Part shown: piece by piece, positions 8,101 to 16,473 of the stretch
Layout of the letters: each line of letters begins with the position of its first letter
How positions within the stretch are numbered: position 1 is the stretch's first letter
Assembly: GCA_937864265.1 (NCBI GenBank)
Contig: CALMIR010000047.1
Span: 1 to 35,918, forward strand
Direction: 5' to 3'
From: an uncultured Saprospirales bacterium
GTDB taxonomy: Bacteria > Bacteroidota > Bacteroidia > Chitinophagales > Saprospiraceae
DNA length: 35,918 nucleotides
Notes under the pieces: model-generated
Databases searched by the model: none
What the model was told of the DNA's origin: nothing
Seen by the model: only the letters and a program-made list of their open reading frames with translations
Program-made: the position numbers and the translations under genes

Positions 8101-9804
8101 ATGAAACTACCATACGGACAGAGCAATTTCAAGAACATGGCCACGCAGGGCTTCTACTATGTGGACCGCACCAGGTACATTGAGGAGTTGGAGGATTTGT
8201 CTGCGCGCTTTCTGTTTTATTTGCGTCCGCGCAAATTTGGGAAAAGCCTGTTCATTTCTATGCTGGAGCACTATTATGGCGAGCAGTGGAAGGGGGCGTT
8301 TCAGGCTTTGTTTGGACAATACTACATCGGGCAGCGACCAACGCCGCTGGCCAATACCTATTTGGTGCTAACCTTAGATTTCAGCGGTATTCAAACCGAT
8401 GATCGCAACGCGGTTTTTAGGAGTTTTTCAACGGCCATTCGCACGAATATTCTAAAATTCATCAGTACATATCGCACCTATTTTACGCCGGAAGACCGCA
8501 AGATTTTCATGGAAGAGAGAACCCCTTCCGAACACATGCGTGAATTTTTTGCCCTCCTGAGCCAGGCGATTCCCGACAAGAAACTGTACATTCTCATAGA
8601 CGAATACGATCACTTCGCCAATGAGTTGATTGCTTTCAGGCTGAACGATTTCAAAGAAATGGTGAGCCGGAATGGCTTTGTGCGCAAGTTTTTTGAAGTG
8701 ATCAAAGAAGAAACCCGCGATGGGCTGGTGGATCGCCTGTTTGCCACCGGCGTAAGCCCTGTGACCCTGGATAGCCTGACCAGCGGCTTCAACATCGGTA
8801 AGAAGATCATGGGCGAGCTGCACCTGCACGAAATGATGGGCTTCACAGAGGCCGAGGCCGTCGCCATGCTGGCGCATGTTGGAGTAGGCGAAGTGCAGAT
8901 GCCTGCGGTATTGAACGACATCCGCCAATGGTACAACGGCTACCTGTTTCATCCCGATGCTGCGCAGCGGCTGTACAACCCCAACATGCTCATCTATTTT
9001 TGCGACCACTATCAAAGCAATGGCAGATACCCTGAAAAGCTGCTGGACGAAAACATCGCCAGCGATTACGGCAAGATCAGCCGTATGCTGGGCGTTGGGG
9101 GGGAAAATATGGCTTTAGAGATCATGGACGAGGTGCTGGCACAAGAATCTTTATCGGCCAAATTAACCCACCAATATTCATTTGAGCGCACTTGGACACG
9201 CGATGATTTTGTGAGTTTGCTGTACTATCTGGGCGTTATGACCGTCAAGGGGCGCATTCTGAGCGATTGGGTTTTTTGCATTCCCAATTTTGTCATCAAA
9301 AAACTCTATTTTGAATATTTCCTGGACTTGCTGCGCAGCCAGGCCACTTTGGAGGAGTCGTCCTACCAAATCAGGGTCGCCATCCAAGATATGGCCATAC
9401 GCAACGATTTGACCGCTTTTTTGGCTATTGTACAGCGCCTCATCAAGCGATTGAGCAACCGCGATGCCCGCCAGTTCAATGAAAGTCATTTAAAGGTGGC
9501 ATTTGCCAGTTTGCTGTCCACCACGGATGCCTGGCTGGTGCGAAGTGAGCCGGAATACGAACGTCAATATGTGGACTTGGTGTGCATTCATTTGCCGCAG
9601 TTTAGGGAATACTGGAATTTCGCTTTTGAGCTAAAGCACCTCAAAAAGAAAGATGCAGCGCAGTTTGAAGTCGTTCATACCCAAGCGCGACAGCAAATGG
9701 AACGCTACTTGGCAACGGAAGATTTACAACATTTGCCCCAATTGGCGGCGTATGTAATTGTAGTCATTGGCAGCCAAATACAGTTGGTTGATCAGGTAAA
9801 TTAA
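8101..9804 (+). CDS. AAA-ATPase / PD-(D/E)XK nuclease-family protein (PF09820 + PF08011 type), paralog B
   Basis: This 567-aa tandem paralog has the same architecture: a PF09820-like ATPase domain with RPRKFGKS, then LIDEYD, and a C-terminal PF08011-like nuclease domain with the FAFELKHLKKKD motif. Residues about 1-90 and 170-335 are identical to its neighbour. Residues about 97-165 and 336-567 differ strongly (for example ENMALEIMDEVLAQ versus ESYSLPILEKVLTE) yet still align over their whole length. Those diverged parts include the nuclease domain and part of the ATPase domain. The gene begins 21 bp after the stop of paralog A and has its own promoter candidate. The function is unknown; partner recognition or target choice could reside in the variable blocks, which is inference. 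Confidence 0.88.
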   Translation: MKLPYGQSNFKNMATQGFYYVDRTRYIEELEDLSARFLFYLRPRKFGKSLFISMLEHYYGEQWKGAFQALFGQYYIGQRPTPLANTYLVLTLDFSGIQTDDRNAVFRSFSTAIRTNILKFISTYRTYFTPEDRKIFMEERTPSEHMREFFALLSQAIPDKKLYILIDEYDHFANELIAFRLNDFKEMVSRNGFVRKFFEVIKEETRDGLVDRLFATGVSPVTLDSLTSGFNIGKKIMGELHLHEMMGFTEAEAVAMLAHVGVGEVQMPAVLNDIRQWYNGYLFHPDAAQRLYNPNMLIYFCDHYQSNGRYPEKLLDENIASDYGKISRMLGVGGENMALEIMDEVLAQESLSAKLTHQYSFERTWTRDDFVSLLYYLGVMTVKGRILSDWVFCIPNFVIKKLYFEYFLDLLRSQATLEESSYQIRVAIQDMAIRNDLTAFLAIVQRLIKRLSNRDARQFNESHLKVAFASLLSTTDAWLVRSEPEYERQYVDLVCIHLPQFREYWNFAFELKHLKKKDAAQFEVVHTQARQQMERYLATEDLQHLPQLAAYVIVVIGSQIQLVDQVN

Positions 9805-9839
9805 GCTTGTGCTGTAGGGGGGCCACAAGTGCCAGGCCA

Positions 9840-10967
9840 TCACAACCCCTTCAAAGCCTGTTCAAAATCCGCGATTAAATCGTCCACGTGCTCGATGCCG
9901 ACGGAGATGCGCAATAGGTTGTCCGGTGTGAGCGAATCCTCCGATTCGATGGAGCGGCGGTGTTCGACTAAGCTTTCTACGCCGCCCAAACTGGAAGCGT
10001 GTTTGAAAATTTTCAGGGAACTGCTCAATTTCAAAGCTGTTTCCCGCCCACCTTTGACAAGAACAGACAGCATACCACCAAAACCGCCCAGCATCTGGCG
10101 TTGAGCTATTTCGTGACCCGGATCGGAGGATAAGCCAGGGTAGAGCACTTTTTCAATGGGCGACTGTTTGTTGAGGTACTCTGCCAGCGCCTGTGCATTC
10201 GCCGCGTGGATGGGCATACGGACAGCAAAAGTAGCCAGGCTGCGGCACAGCAGCCAGCAATCGAATGGGGATGGCACAGCACCGCCAATTTGCTGAAAAT
10301 TTCGGAGGAAGGCACAGCGCTCGTCATTTTCGCGGCACACCACGGCACCGCCCAATAAATCGCTGTGGCCCCCCATGTATTTGGTGGTGGAGTGCATGGA
10401 TATGTCCACGCCCCAATCGAGGGGGCGCGTAAAAAAGGGCGTAGCCCAAGTATTGTCGCAGACCGTAATAAGCTTTTGGGACTGAGCCAGCGATACAATG
10501 GCCTCGATGTCGCAGATTTTCAGCAGGGGGTTGGACGGAGTTTCGATCCAAATGAGCCGGGTATTGGGCTGTATAGCGGCAGCCAATTGTTTCAAATTGG
10601 ACATGTCCACGCCGGTGTAGCTCAATTGCCATTGGGCATAGAGCTTGGCCAGGATGCTTTTTACACCAAAATAAACATCGTCGGGGATCAGTACATGATC
10701 GCCGGGGCGCAGACTTTGGAAAATGGCCAGTGCTGCCGTGAGGCCGGAGGCAAAAGCGATGGCTTCAGCGCCGCCTTCCAGGACTTTAAGCTTTTCTTCT
10801 AGGGCTTTCCGATTGGGGTTATCGTGCCGGGTATAGCTGTAACCCGAGGGGAAGGACAAGCCATCCTCACCCCGCTCGAAGGTGGTGGACAAAATGATGG
10901 GCGGCATCACCGCACCGGAGCTGTCTTGGAAATGACCGCTATGGATGAGGGTAGTGGGTAGTTTCAT
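9840..10967 (-). CDS. Trans-sulfuration PLP enzyme (cystathionine gamma-synthase / gamma-lyase family)
   Basis: This is a 375-aa member of the Cys/Met-metabolism PLP-dependent family, acting in the cytoplasm on cystathionine, O-acyl-homoserine or related substrates. Visible residues are YSYTRHDNP with the phosphate-binding Tyr/Arg (43-51), ASGLTAAL (73-80), the cofactor-stacking Tyr99, IETPSNPLL (141-149), Asp171 in CDNTWATP, the PLP Schiff-base Lys196 in STTKYMGGHSD, and the C-terminal SVGIEHVDDLI motif. The sequence alone does not separate MetB, MetC and gamma-lyase activity. The gene is monocistronic on the minus strand and ends 35 bp from the convergent ATPase gene. Confidence 0.9.
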   Translation of the reverse strand: MKLPTTLIHSGHFQDSSGAVMPPIILSTTFERGEDGLSFPSGYSYTRHDNPNRKALEEKLKVLEGGAEAIAFASGLTAALAIFQSLRPGDHVLIPDDVYFGVKSILAKLYAQWQLSYTGVDMSNLKQLAAAIQPNTRLIWIETPSNPLLKICDIEAIVSLAQSQKLITVCDNTWATPFFTRPLDWGVDISMHSTTKYMGGHSDLLGGAVVCRENDERCAFLRNFQQIGGAVPSPFDCWLLCRSLATFAVRMPIHAANAQALAEYLNKQSPIEKVLYPGLSSDPGHEIAQRQMLGGFGGMLSVLVKGGRETALKLSSSLKIFKHASSLGGVESLVEHRRSIESEDSLTPDNLLRISVGIEHVDDLIADFEQALKGL

Positions 10968-11272
10968 GGCAATTGCGATTTAGGAATTGGGGGTAAATAA
11001 ATGAAAATTTGGGATAATGGAATTGACCTTTTTCAAACAATCTTGTAACAATAGCCTTTTCCAATGGTATTCATGATTAGAAAGCCGCTTTGGACAAATC
11101 GAACCTAAAAAGACTTAGCGGAAGTCGCGGCCTTGTACCTGCATCTGCTATCGTTTTTATCGCTTTACACGGGACGCTTGTCTAGCAGTGGCCTTATTTA
11201 GCTTAAAAAAATGACAACTTTCTCTTTGGTACATTATATTTGTCACTGTAATAACCTAAATCAAGATACTTC
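10968..11272. other. Divergent intergenic region with a promoter for the ABC-OmpA operon
   Basis: No gene is seen. A perfect TATATTTG (11235-11242) lies 30 bp upstream of the OmpA-fusion gene. No riboswitch was recognised ahead of the sulfur-metabolism gene. Confidence 0.4.
11235..11242 (+). promoter_or_regulatory. -7 promoter element TATATTTG for the ABC-OmpA operon
   Basis: This is an exact match to the TAnnTTTG consensus, placed 30 bp before the ATG at 11273. A convincing -33 TTTG at the canonical distance was not found. Confidence 0.45.
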
Positions 11273-13063
11273 ATGGCACGATTAACCACTTTTTCCAGGC
11301 TCGCAATAACCCTAGGGATAGTAGCCGCTGCAGGTATTCTGCTCTACAATCTCTCCCCAGGTTTGAAAATAGGCCAGTCCAAAGCCCTCGATAATATTAA
11401 TGTGGACGATAGCGACGTCAATAACCTCACCAATGCTGCCGAGTTGCCTTTGCCCGGCAAAGGCCGTTCTTCTAAAGTGGCAAAACAACCGCTTGTCCGA
11501 ATGGCCGCCTATGCCTGGAATGCCCAGTCTGGTATCATTGCAGCCAATGGAGGCCCTGTTACCTCTGCGGGCTCTTTGATGGAACAGAATGGTGTCAACC
11601 TCGAAATCATCCGTCAGGATTGGCTTTCGGAGTTGCGCAACCTCCAGATGAAGTTTGTGGAAGAACTCGATCGCGGAGAGGATTTTCCCAAGCAAGGCGT
11701 ATTTGCCATCATGATGATGGGCGATGGCGCCCCTTATTACATCTCGTCTGTACAGCAGGCGCTAAATGAAAAATACGGCAACGATAAATACCATGTTCAA
11801 GTTGTGGGTGCGGTGGGTCTCAGCTATGGCGAGGACAAACTCATCGGGCCACCCAAATGGAAAATGGATCCCCAAACGATGAAAGGGGCGCTCGTTTCTA
11901 CGGTTATCGGCGATGGCGACTGGGTGACTACGGTCAATTATGCTTTTGCCAACGGACTCAAAGTAAATCCTGACCCCGCTACTTACGACCCGGAAGCGGT
12001 TAATTTTTACCCTTCCGCCAACGACGATTACATCGAGTCGGCCAAAGAACTCATTAAGTCGCAAAGCGAAGGCTGGACTATTCCCCTCAAGGAGGTGATA
12101 GACGGCAAACTCACTGGTAAAACCGTTAATAGAAAAATAGATGGTTGTGCCACCTGGACGCCCGGTGACAAAATGGTTTTTGACGCCCTCAACGGTTTTA
12201 CAGACATTGTCTCTACCCGCGAGTTCAACAACCAGATGGCCACGACGGTTATCGCCGTGAAGGAATGGGCGGAGGCCAATCCCGAAATCGTCACCAATAT
12301 TCTGAAATCGGCCTACATGTCTTCCAACCAGATCAAGCAGTACGATGCTTGGGCAAGGCGCGCTGCCGAGTGTGTGACCAGCACCTACGAGATGGAAAAT
12401 GCCGACTATTGGTACGACATGTTCAAAGGCCAAAAGGGTGAAAAAGGCGGTATCAGCTACAATATGGGTGGCTCTCGCGTATTCAACCTCGCAGATGCCC
12501 GCCAGTACTACGGCGTTTCTGACGACATCAACCGCTACAAGGCCGTTTACGACCAAGTATCGTATTACCTCAAAGAGCTGAACCCTGCTGGTTTCAACGA
12601 AAATGTAAGCCGTATCATACCTTATGAAGAGGCCGTAAACCTCAGTTTCCTCAACGCGGTGCAAAACATCGATGCCGGAGAGGCATTTGTGCCAACTTAT
12701 ACCGAAAAAGCCAGAACGCAGTTGGCCAGCGGTGAATGGCGCATCAACTTCAATACTGGCCGCGCCAGCTTGCGCCCAGAGGCAGAGGATGTGCTTTCCC
12801 AAATTTACAACCTGCTGGTGCAAGCCGAGGATGCCAAATTGGAACTCACCGGCTATACCGATAATGTAGGAGATGTAGCTGCCAATATTTCCCTGTCTCT
12901 GGCTCGGGCCGAGGCGGTGAAAACCTACCTGATGCAACGCGGTATCCCCAGCAGCCGCTTTCAGAAAGTGGATGGCAAAGGAGAGGCCGATCCTGTAGCC
13001 GACAACGATACCGAGGTAGGTCGCGCCCAAAACCGCCGCGTACTCATTGCGCTACTCAAATAA
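11273..13063 (+). CDS. ABC-type substrate-binding protein fused to an OmpA domain
   Basis: The 596-aa protein has one N-terminal hydrophobic segment (about residues 9-29), a Ser/Asp-rich linker, a large periplasmic binding-protein-like region (about 70-480), and an OmpA peptidoglycan-binding domain (about 489-596). The OmpA part shows INFNTGRASL, GYTDN (527-531), the NxxLSLARAEAV helix with the peptidoglycan-contacting Arg545, and GRAQNRRV. It starts a three-gene operon with an ABC permease (6 bp downstream) and an ATPase. The fusion should tether the solute receptor to the cell wall rather than leave it free or lipid-anchored. I associate this arrangement in Bacteroidota with the annotation phosphate ABC transporter substrate-binding/OmpA protein, but the true substrate cannot be read from sequence. 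Confidence 0.82.
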   Translation: MARLTTFSRLAITLGIVAAAGILLYNLSPGLKIGQSKALDNINVDDSDVNNLTNAAELPLPGKGRSSKVAKQPLVRMAAYAWNAQSGIIAANGGPVTSAGSLMEQNGVNLEIIRQDWLSELRNLQMKFVEELDRGEDFPKQGVFAIMMMGDGAPYYISSVQQALNEKYGNDKYHVQVVGAVGLSYGEDKLIGPPKWKMDPQTMKGALVSTVIGDGDWVTTVNYAFANGLKVNPDPATYDPEAVNFYPSANDDYIESAKELIKSQSEGWTIPLKEVIDGKLTGKTVNRKIDGCATWTPGDKMVFDALNGFTDIVSTREFNNQMATTVIAVKEWAEANPEIVTNILKSAYMSSNQIKQYDAWARRAAECVTSTYEMENADYWYDMFKGQKGEKGGISYNMGGSRVFNLADARQYYGVSDDINRYKAVYDQVSYYLKELNPAGFNENVSRIIPYEEAVNLSFLNAVQNIDAGEAFVPTYTEKARTQLASGEWRINFNTGRASLRPEAEDVLSQIYNLLVQAEDAKLELTGYTDNVGDVAANISLSLARAEAVKTYLMQRGIPSSRFQKVDGKGEADPVADNDTEVGRAQNRRVLIALLK

Positions 13064-13069
13064 CTTAAA

Positions 13070-13846
13070 ATGGATATAAAGAACTGGCTTCGACCATTTG
13101 AAAAATTGCCCAGACGGGAAGCAACGCTCATTGCTCTTGGCTGGGCCATTTTTTTATTTTTTTATTGGTGGTTGATGACCAGGGGGGAGAAAAACCTCTT
13201 TCCACCCCCTGAGAAAGTATGGCAGGGATTACAGGCGCTGTACCAGGAGGGTTTGGTGGTACATATCGGCTCCTCCCTTTGGCTGTGCCTGCAAGCCACG
13301 CTGATTTCCGTGGTATTCTCGCTACTGCTCACCTATTTGTCCCCCATCCCCTTGCTTCGACCCCTTGCCAAAGGTCTGAGTCGGCTTCGGTATTTGCCGC
13401 TCACAGGCATCACTTTCTACCTCGCTATACTGGTTCACGATGCGCGCTCCATGCAGGTATGGGTGCTGGTGGTGTTCATGAGCTTGTATTTCATCACTTC
13501 CCTGTTGGGGGTATTGAGCGATATTCCGGAAGATGAAATCAATCATGCCCGCGCCCTGGGCTGTAGCCGATGGGAGGTGCTTTTGGAGGTCGTCATCAAA
13601 GGGCGATTGGACTATGTGATAGACGTGCTGCGCCAAAACCTGGCCATCACCTGGATGATGCTCGTCACGGTAGAATCTATTCTGGTAGCTGCCGGCGGTT
13701 TGGGCGTACTGATCAAAAACAGCGACAAGTTTATGAACCACGGACGCATTATGGCCCTGCAATTGGTCATTCTTTTCGTTGGCTTGGGCATCGATGTTTT
13801 ACTCAACTATGCCCGCAAAACGCTGTTTCGTTACTCAACCATTTAA
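13070..13846 (+). CDS. ABC transporter permease (BPD type)
   Basis: This 258-aa inner-membrane protein has about six hydrophobic segments. It contains the EAA-type loop HARALGCSRWEV (159-170) that docks onto the ATPase subunit. The overall pattern (PPPEKVWQGL, then IGSSLWLCLQATLIS) is like permeases of the nitrate/sulfonate/taurine group. It lies between the OmpA-fusion binding protein (6-bp gap) and the ATPase (12-bp gap), so the three form an operon for one importer. The substrate is unknown. Confidence 0.9.
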   Translation: MDIKNWLRPFEKLPRREATLIALGWAIFLFFYWWLMTRGEKNLFPPPEKVWQGLQALYQEGLVVHIGSSLWLCLQATLISVVFSLLLTYLSPIPLLRPLAKGLSRLRYLPLTGITFYLAILVHDARSMQVWVLVVFMSLYFITSLLGVLSDIPEDEINHARALGCSRWEVLLEVVIKGRLDYVIDVLRQNLAITWMMLVTVESILVAAGGLGVLIKNSDKFMNHGRIMALQLVILFVGLGIDVLLNYARKTLFRYSTI

Positions 13847-13858
13847 TCCTGTTCAACC

Positions 13859-14704
13859 ATGGCCTTTACGCTCCAGGATACCATCATCCTATCAGTCGAA
13901 AACCTCAGTGTCAAATACGGCGATAAAACCATTATTGAAAACATCAACATGGAGGAGCGTGATGTCGTCCGCACAGGCCATGTGCAGGGACAGTCTATTG
14001 CCATACTGGGCCGTTCGGGGCGGGGAAAGTCCACTTTGTTTCGCTCCCTTTGCGGTTTGGAAAAGCCCAGTACCGGCTTCGTCAGGATTCCCGATTTTAA
14101 AAATAAAAAGGAGGACGAGCCCTACCAGTTCAAGGAGGTTCACGAAGGCGATATGGGCTTTGTCAACCAACACTACACGCTCTTCCGCCACAAAACGGTG
14201 GAGCAAGCCATGCTCTTTGCCATGCGCAAACAGGACGGCACCAAGCAGGAAAAGCTCGCACACATCCACGATTTGTTGAAAAAGTGGGGGCTTTACGCGG
14301 TGCGCCACCAATACCCCAATGAATTATCGGGTGGGCAACGACAGCGCACCGCCATTCTGGAGCAGGTAGTAGGTGCCAGCAAATACTACATCCTGGACGA
14401 ACCTTTTTCTGGCCTCGATGTGGGCAATATCGAGCGCATGAAAGAAACCTTTCGCCTCATCAACGCCGAGGACGAGCTCAACACCATCATTTTCAGTACC
14501 CACGACATCGAGTTGGCCATAGAACTGGCCGATTCTGTTTATGTAGTGGGCTATCTCGCTTTGCCCGATGGTTCTTACAGTGAGGCCGCCACCATCATCA
14601 AACATTTTGACCTCAAATCAGGCGGCGTCGCCTGGCAAGATAAACTAAGCCAAGCCCACCTGGACATCGTGGAGGAAGTGAAACAGGCCATGATGGGGAG
14701 CTAA
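13859..14704 (+). CDS. ABC transporter ATP-binding protein
   Basis: The protein has 281 aa with complete nucleotide-binding motifs: Walker A GRSGRGKST (51-59), Q-loop Gln104 in FVNQHYTLF, signature LSGGQRQR (156-163), Walker B YYILDE (176-181) and the switch histidine in STHD (His215). It energises the permease encoded 12 bp upstream. An insert of charged residues (KNKKEDEPYQFKEV, about 81-94) before the Q-loop is longer than in typical NrtD/SsuB proteins. The stop codon overlaps that of the convergent DinB-like gene by 4 bp (CTAA at 14701-14704). Confidence 0.92.
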   Translation: MAFTLQDTIILSVENLSVKYGDKTIIENINMEERDVVRTGHVQGQSIAILGRSGRGKSTLFRSLCGLEKPSTGFVRIPDFKNKKEDEPYQFKEVHEGDMGFVNQHYTLFRHKTVEQAMLFAMRKQDGTKQEKLAHIHDLLKKWGLYAVRHQYPNELSGGQRQRTAILEQVVGASKYYILDEPFSGLDVGNIERMKETFRLINAEDELNTIIFSTHDIELAIELADSVYVVGYLALPDGSYSEAATIIKHFDLKSGGVAWQDKLSQAHLDIVEEVKQAMMGS

Positions 14705-15534
14705 CCCATCACCGCCAACACGCCAAAAATAGCTTCGCCTAAATCCGCCCGACCGACCATCTGGATGTATGGCCGGGCTTCAGCGTGGGAGATGCCTTTG
14801 CTGAAAAAACGCCAAGCGATGCTGCCGTCCAGGGTGATGGTACAAAGAGGTGGGGTAGGGGCAGTGTCCCTCAATTGCCAGTGCTTTTGATGGTAGTGTA
14901 AAAACCAGTCGCCGCCACCCGACCCCGTTACCGAAACTTGCAGGGTATCGCCTTCTTGCGCGGGCACATCGCGGTAATGGTGGGGCAGGGCGCGCATGGA
15001 GGTTTCCAGATAAGGACGGTACAGGTCTGAGCGATAAAGGGCTTGCTCTTGACCAATAGCCAGGCGAATTTGTTGCTGGTGGTGCCATTTTTCGGTGTAT
15101 TCCCGTGCGATGTGGAACCAGTTGGCCGATTCCTGTTCGCCAGCCCAGGCGACAGAAAAAGTCGCTTTGGCAAATGGATCGAGCGATTGGAGGTAGGCAT
15201 GGTAGGGCTTTCCCGTAAGGGCTAACAATTCGATTAGAAGAGCCGGGCTGATCCGCTGCATGGCCTGTACCCAGTCGGCATTGAGGCGGTTGAGGTAATC
15301 CACCAAATCTTGGTAACTATTGATCGGCCCGGGCGATTCGCCATAATATCTATCCCTAAGCATGGACAAGGAGCGCAGGTTGCCATCCAGCAAATGCGCA
15401 GCAATAGCTTTGATCGTCCAACGCGGCACAATGGTCGGCTTTGCCCAGTCTGTCGGACTAAGCGATCGCAGGGCTTCTAACAGCAGTTCATCGAGTACGG
15501 GAAAGAGGTGGATGGTAGGGATGGGAATTTTCAT
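14701..15534 (-). CDS. DinB / maleylpyruvate isomerase N-terminal-like metalloprotein
   Basis: This 277-aa protein begins with a four-helix DinB-like region. It contains RWTIKAIAAHLLDGNLRS (about 39-56), whose histidine is one expected metal ligand, and FHIAREYTEKWHHQQQIR (about 141-158), supplying further histidines. That arrangement fits the metal-dependent DinB/MDMPI superfamily, which often catalyses thiol-dependent transfers or isomerisations. The C-terminal part (about 175-277, ending VGRADLGEAIFGVLAVMG) resembles the small C-terminal domain of MDMPI proteins. The real substrate is unknown. It is convergent with and overlaps the ABC operon by 4 bp. Confidence 0.75.
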   Translation of the reverse strand: MKIPIPTIHLFPVLDELLLEALRSLSPTDWAKPTIVPRWTIKAIAAHLLDGNLRSLSMLRDRYYGESPGPINSYQDLVDYLNRLNADWVQAMQRISPALLIELLALTGKPYHAYLQSLDPFAKATFSVAWAGEQESANWFHIAREYTEKWHHQQQIRLAIGQEQALYRSDLYRPYLETSMRALPHHYRDVPAQEGDTLQVSVTGSGGGDWFLHYHQKHWQLRDTAPTPPLCTITLDGSIAWRFFSKGISHAEARPYIQMVGRADLGEAIFGVLAVMG

Positions 15535-15568
15535 TTTTTGCTAGTTGGAATTAGAAATGTGCTCACCC

Positions 15569-16450
15569 CTATTGCAGTAATCTTGCTGTAATGTACAAGG
15601 CAATAGGCCCCCTTTCATCAATTTCCCACGGAGCCTGGCTAGAGGGCCTGGAATAGGATTTCCCTGCGTCATAGCCTTGCCCCATTGAATAAAAAAGGTG
15701 GTTTTCACCCTTTGAGTTGTACCATATTTGCACCAGTTCGAAGGCGACGATGATGTCTTCTTGCACGATTAATTGCTCAGAAAGCACATTTTTGCTGATC
15801 CATTTGTCTTTAGCATAACTCTTGACATAGACCGGATGACTCAGTATGGTTCCAGCGGGCAAATCTCCTTCGAAGGTGTAGATGTTGATCCGATACAGGA
15901 CGCTATCCACGGTATTGAACCGCGTATGAAAGTTCACATCCTCGATTTGGTATTTTTGCCCCTTATACTTGATCCGGATGCCCCACTCCCCGCCAAATCC
16001 AAATTTTTTTACCCCACTTTGACCCGTAGTGGTTTTTGTCAGTTTATGCCTTCCCAGCTTGGTGATACCTGCGACCTCCGCCGGCTTTACCACCACTTCG
16101 TTTAATAGGTATCCTCTCGGTTCGAGTTCGATGCGGAGATTGTTGCCTTGTATTTCCCGAATGGACATGGAAATGGCATGGTATCCGATCATAGAAAAGA
16201 CGATGTTTTTGTCCGTTGATAGGTGGCTTACGTCCATTTCAAAGAGTCCCTGATCATCGGAAATGACACCCCTGTTTTCATTCAAAATACCGATGTGCAC
16301 AAATGGCAAGGCTTCTTTTGTTGTTTTGTCTAGCACGATGCCGTGAATGGTTTGTGCCAAGATATTGCTGGAAAAGAGGAAACCAATAGTAAAAGCAATT
16401 AGAGGGGACCTATGTATCCGCGAAATTAGTGTAGGATTTATTTTGGTCAT
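15569..16450 (-). CDS. Exported protein with carboxypeptidase-regulatory-like (CarboxypepD_reg) domain
   Basis: The 293-aa protein has a signal peptide ending near SNILAQ (residue 33). A beta-sandwich domain of the CarboxypepD_reg type follows (about 34-120: TIHGIVLDKTTKEALPFVHI, then GVISDDQGLFEMDV). The domain ends with LEPRGYLLNEVVVKP, the joint usually leading into a TonB-dependent receptor, but no plug or barrel follows. Instead there are about 165 residues of unassigned sequence rich in Tyr/Gly. It is 23 bp downstream of a lipoprotein gene on the same strand and probably in one operon with it. It is likely periplasmic or outer-membrane associated; the function is unknown. Confidence 0.75.
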   Translation of the reverse strand: MTKINPTLISRIHRSPLIAFTIGFLFSSNILAQTIHGIVLDKTTKEALPFVHIGILNENRGVISDDQGLFEMDVSHLSTDKNIVFSMIGYHAISMSIREIQGNNLRIELEPRGYLLNEVVVKPAEVAGITKLGRHKLTKTTTGQSGVKKFGFGGEWGIRIKYKGQKYQIEDVNFHTRFNTVDSVLYRINIYTFEGDLPAGTILSHPVYVKSYAKDKWISKNVLSEQLIVQEDIIVAFELVQIWYNSKGENHLFYSMGQGYDAGKSYSRPSSQAPWEIDERGPIALYITARLLQ

Positions 16451-16473
16451 GGTGTCGATCCATTTTCCTGATT

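Noticed and set aside
9806-9829. CTTGTG/CACAAG hairpin between convergent genes as a terminator
   Set aside because: Only a 6-bp stem with a 12-nt loop and no T-tract; too weak to call.
11762-13030. Long minus-strand open frame of 422 codons
   Set aside because: It lies wholly antisense to the OmpA-fusion gene, has no family motif, and arises from codon bias of the real gene, which has clear motifs and operon context.
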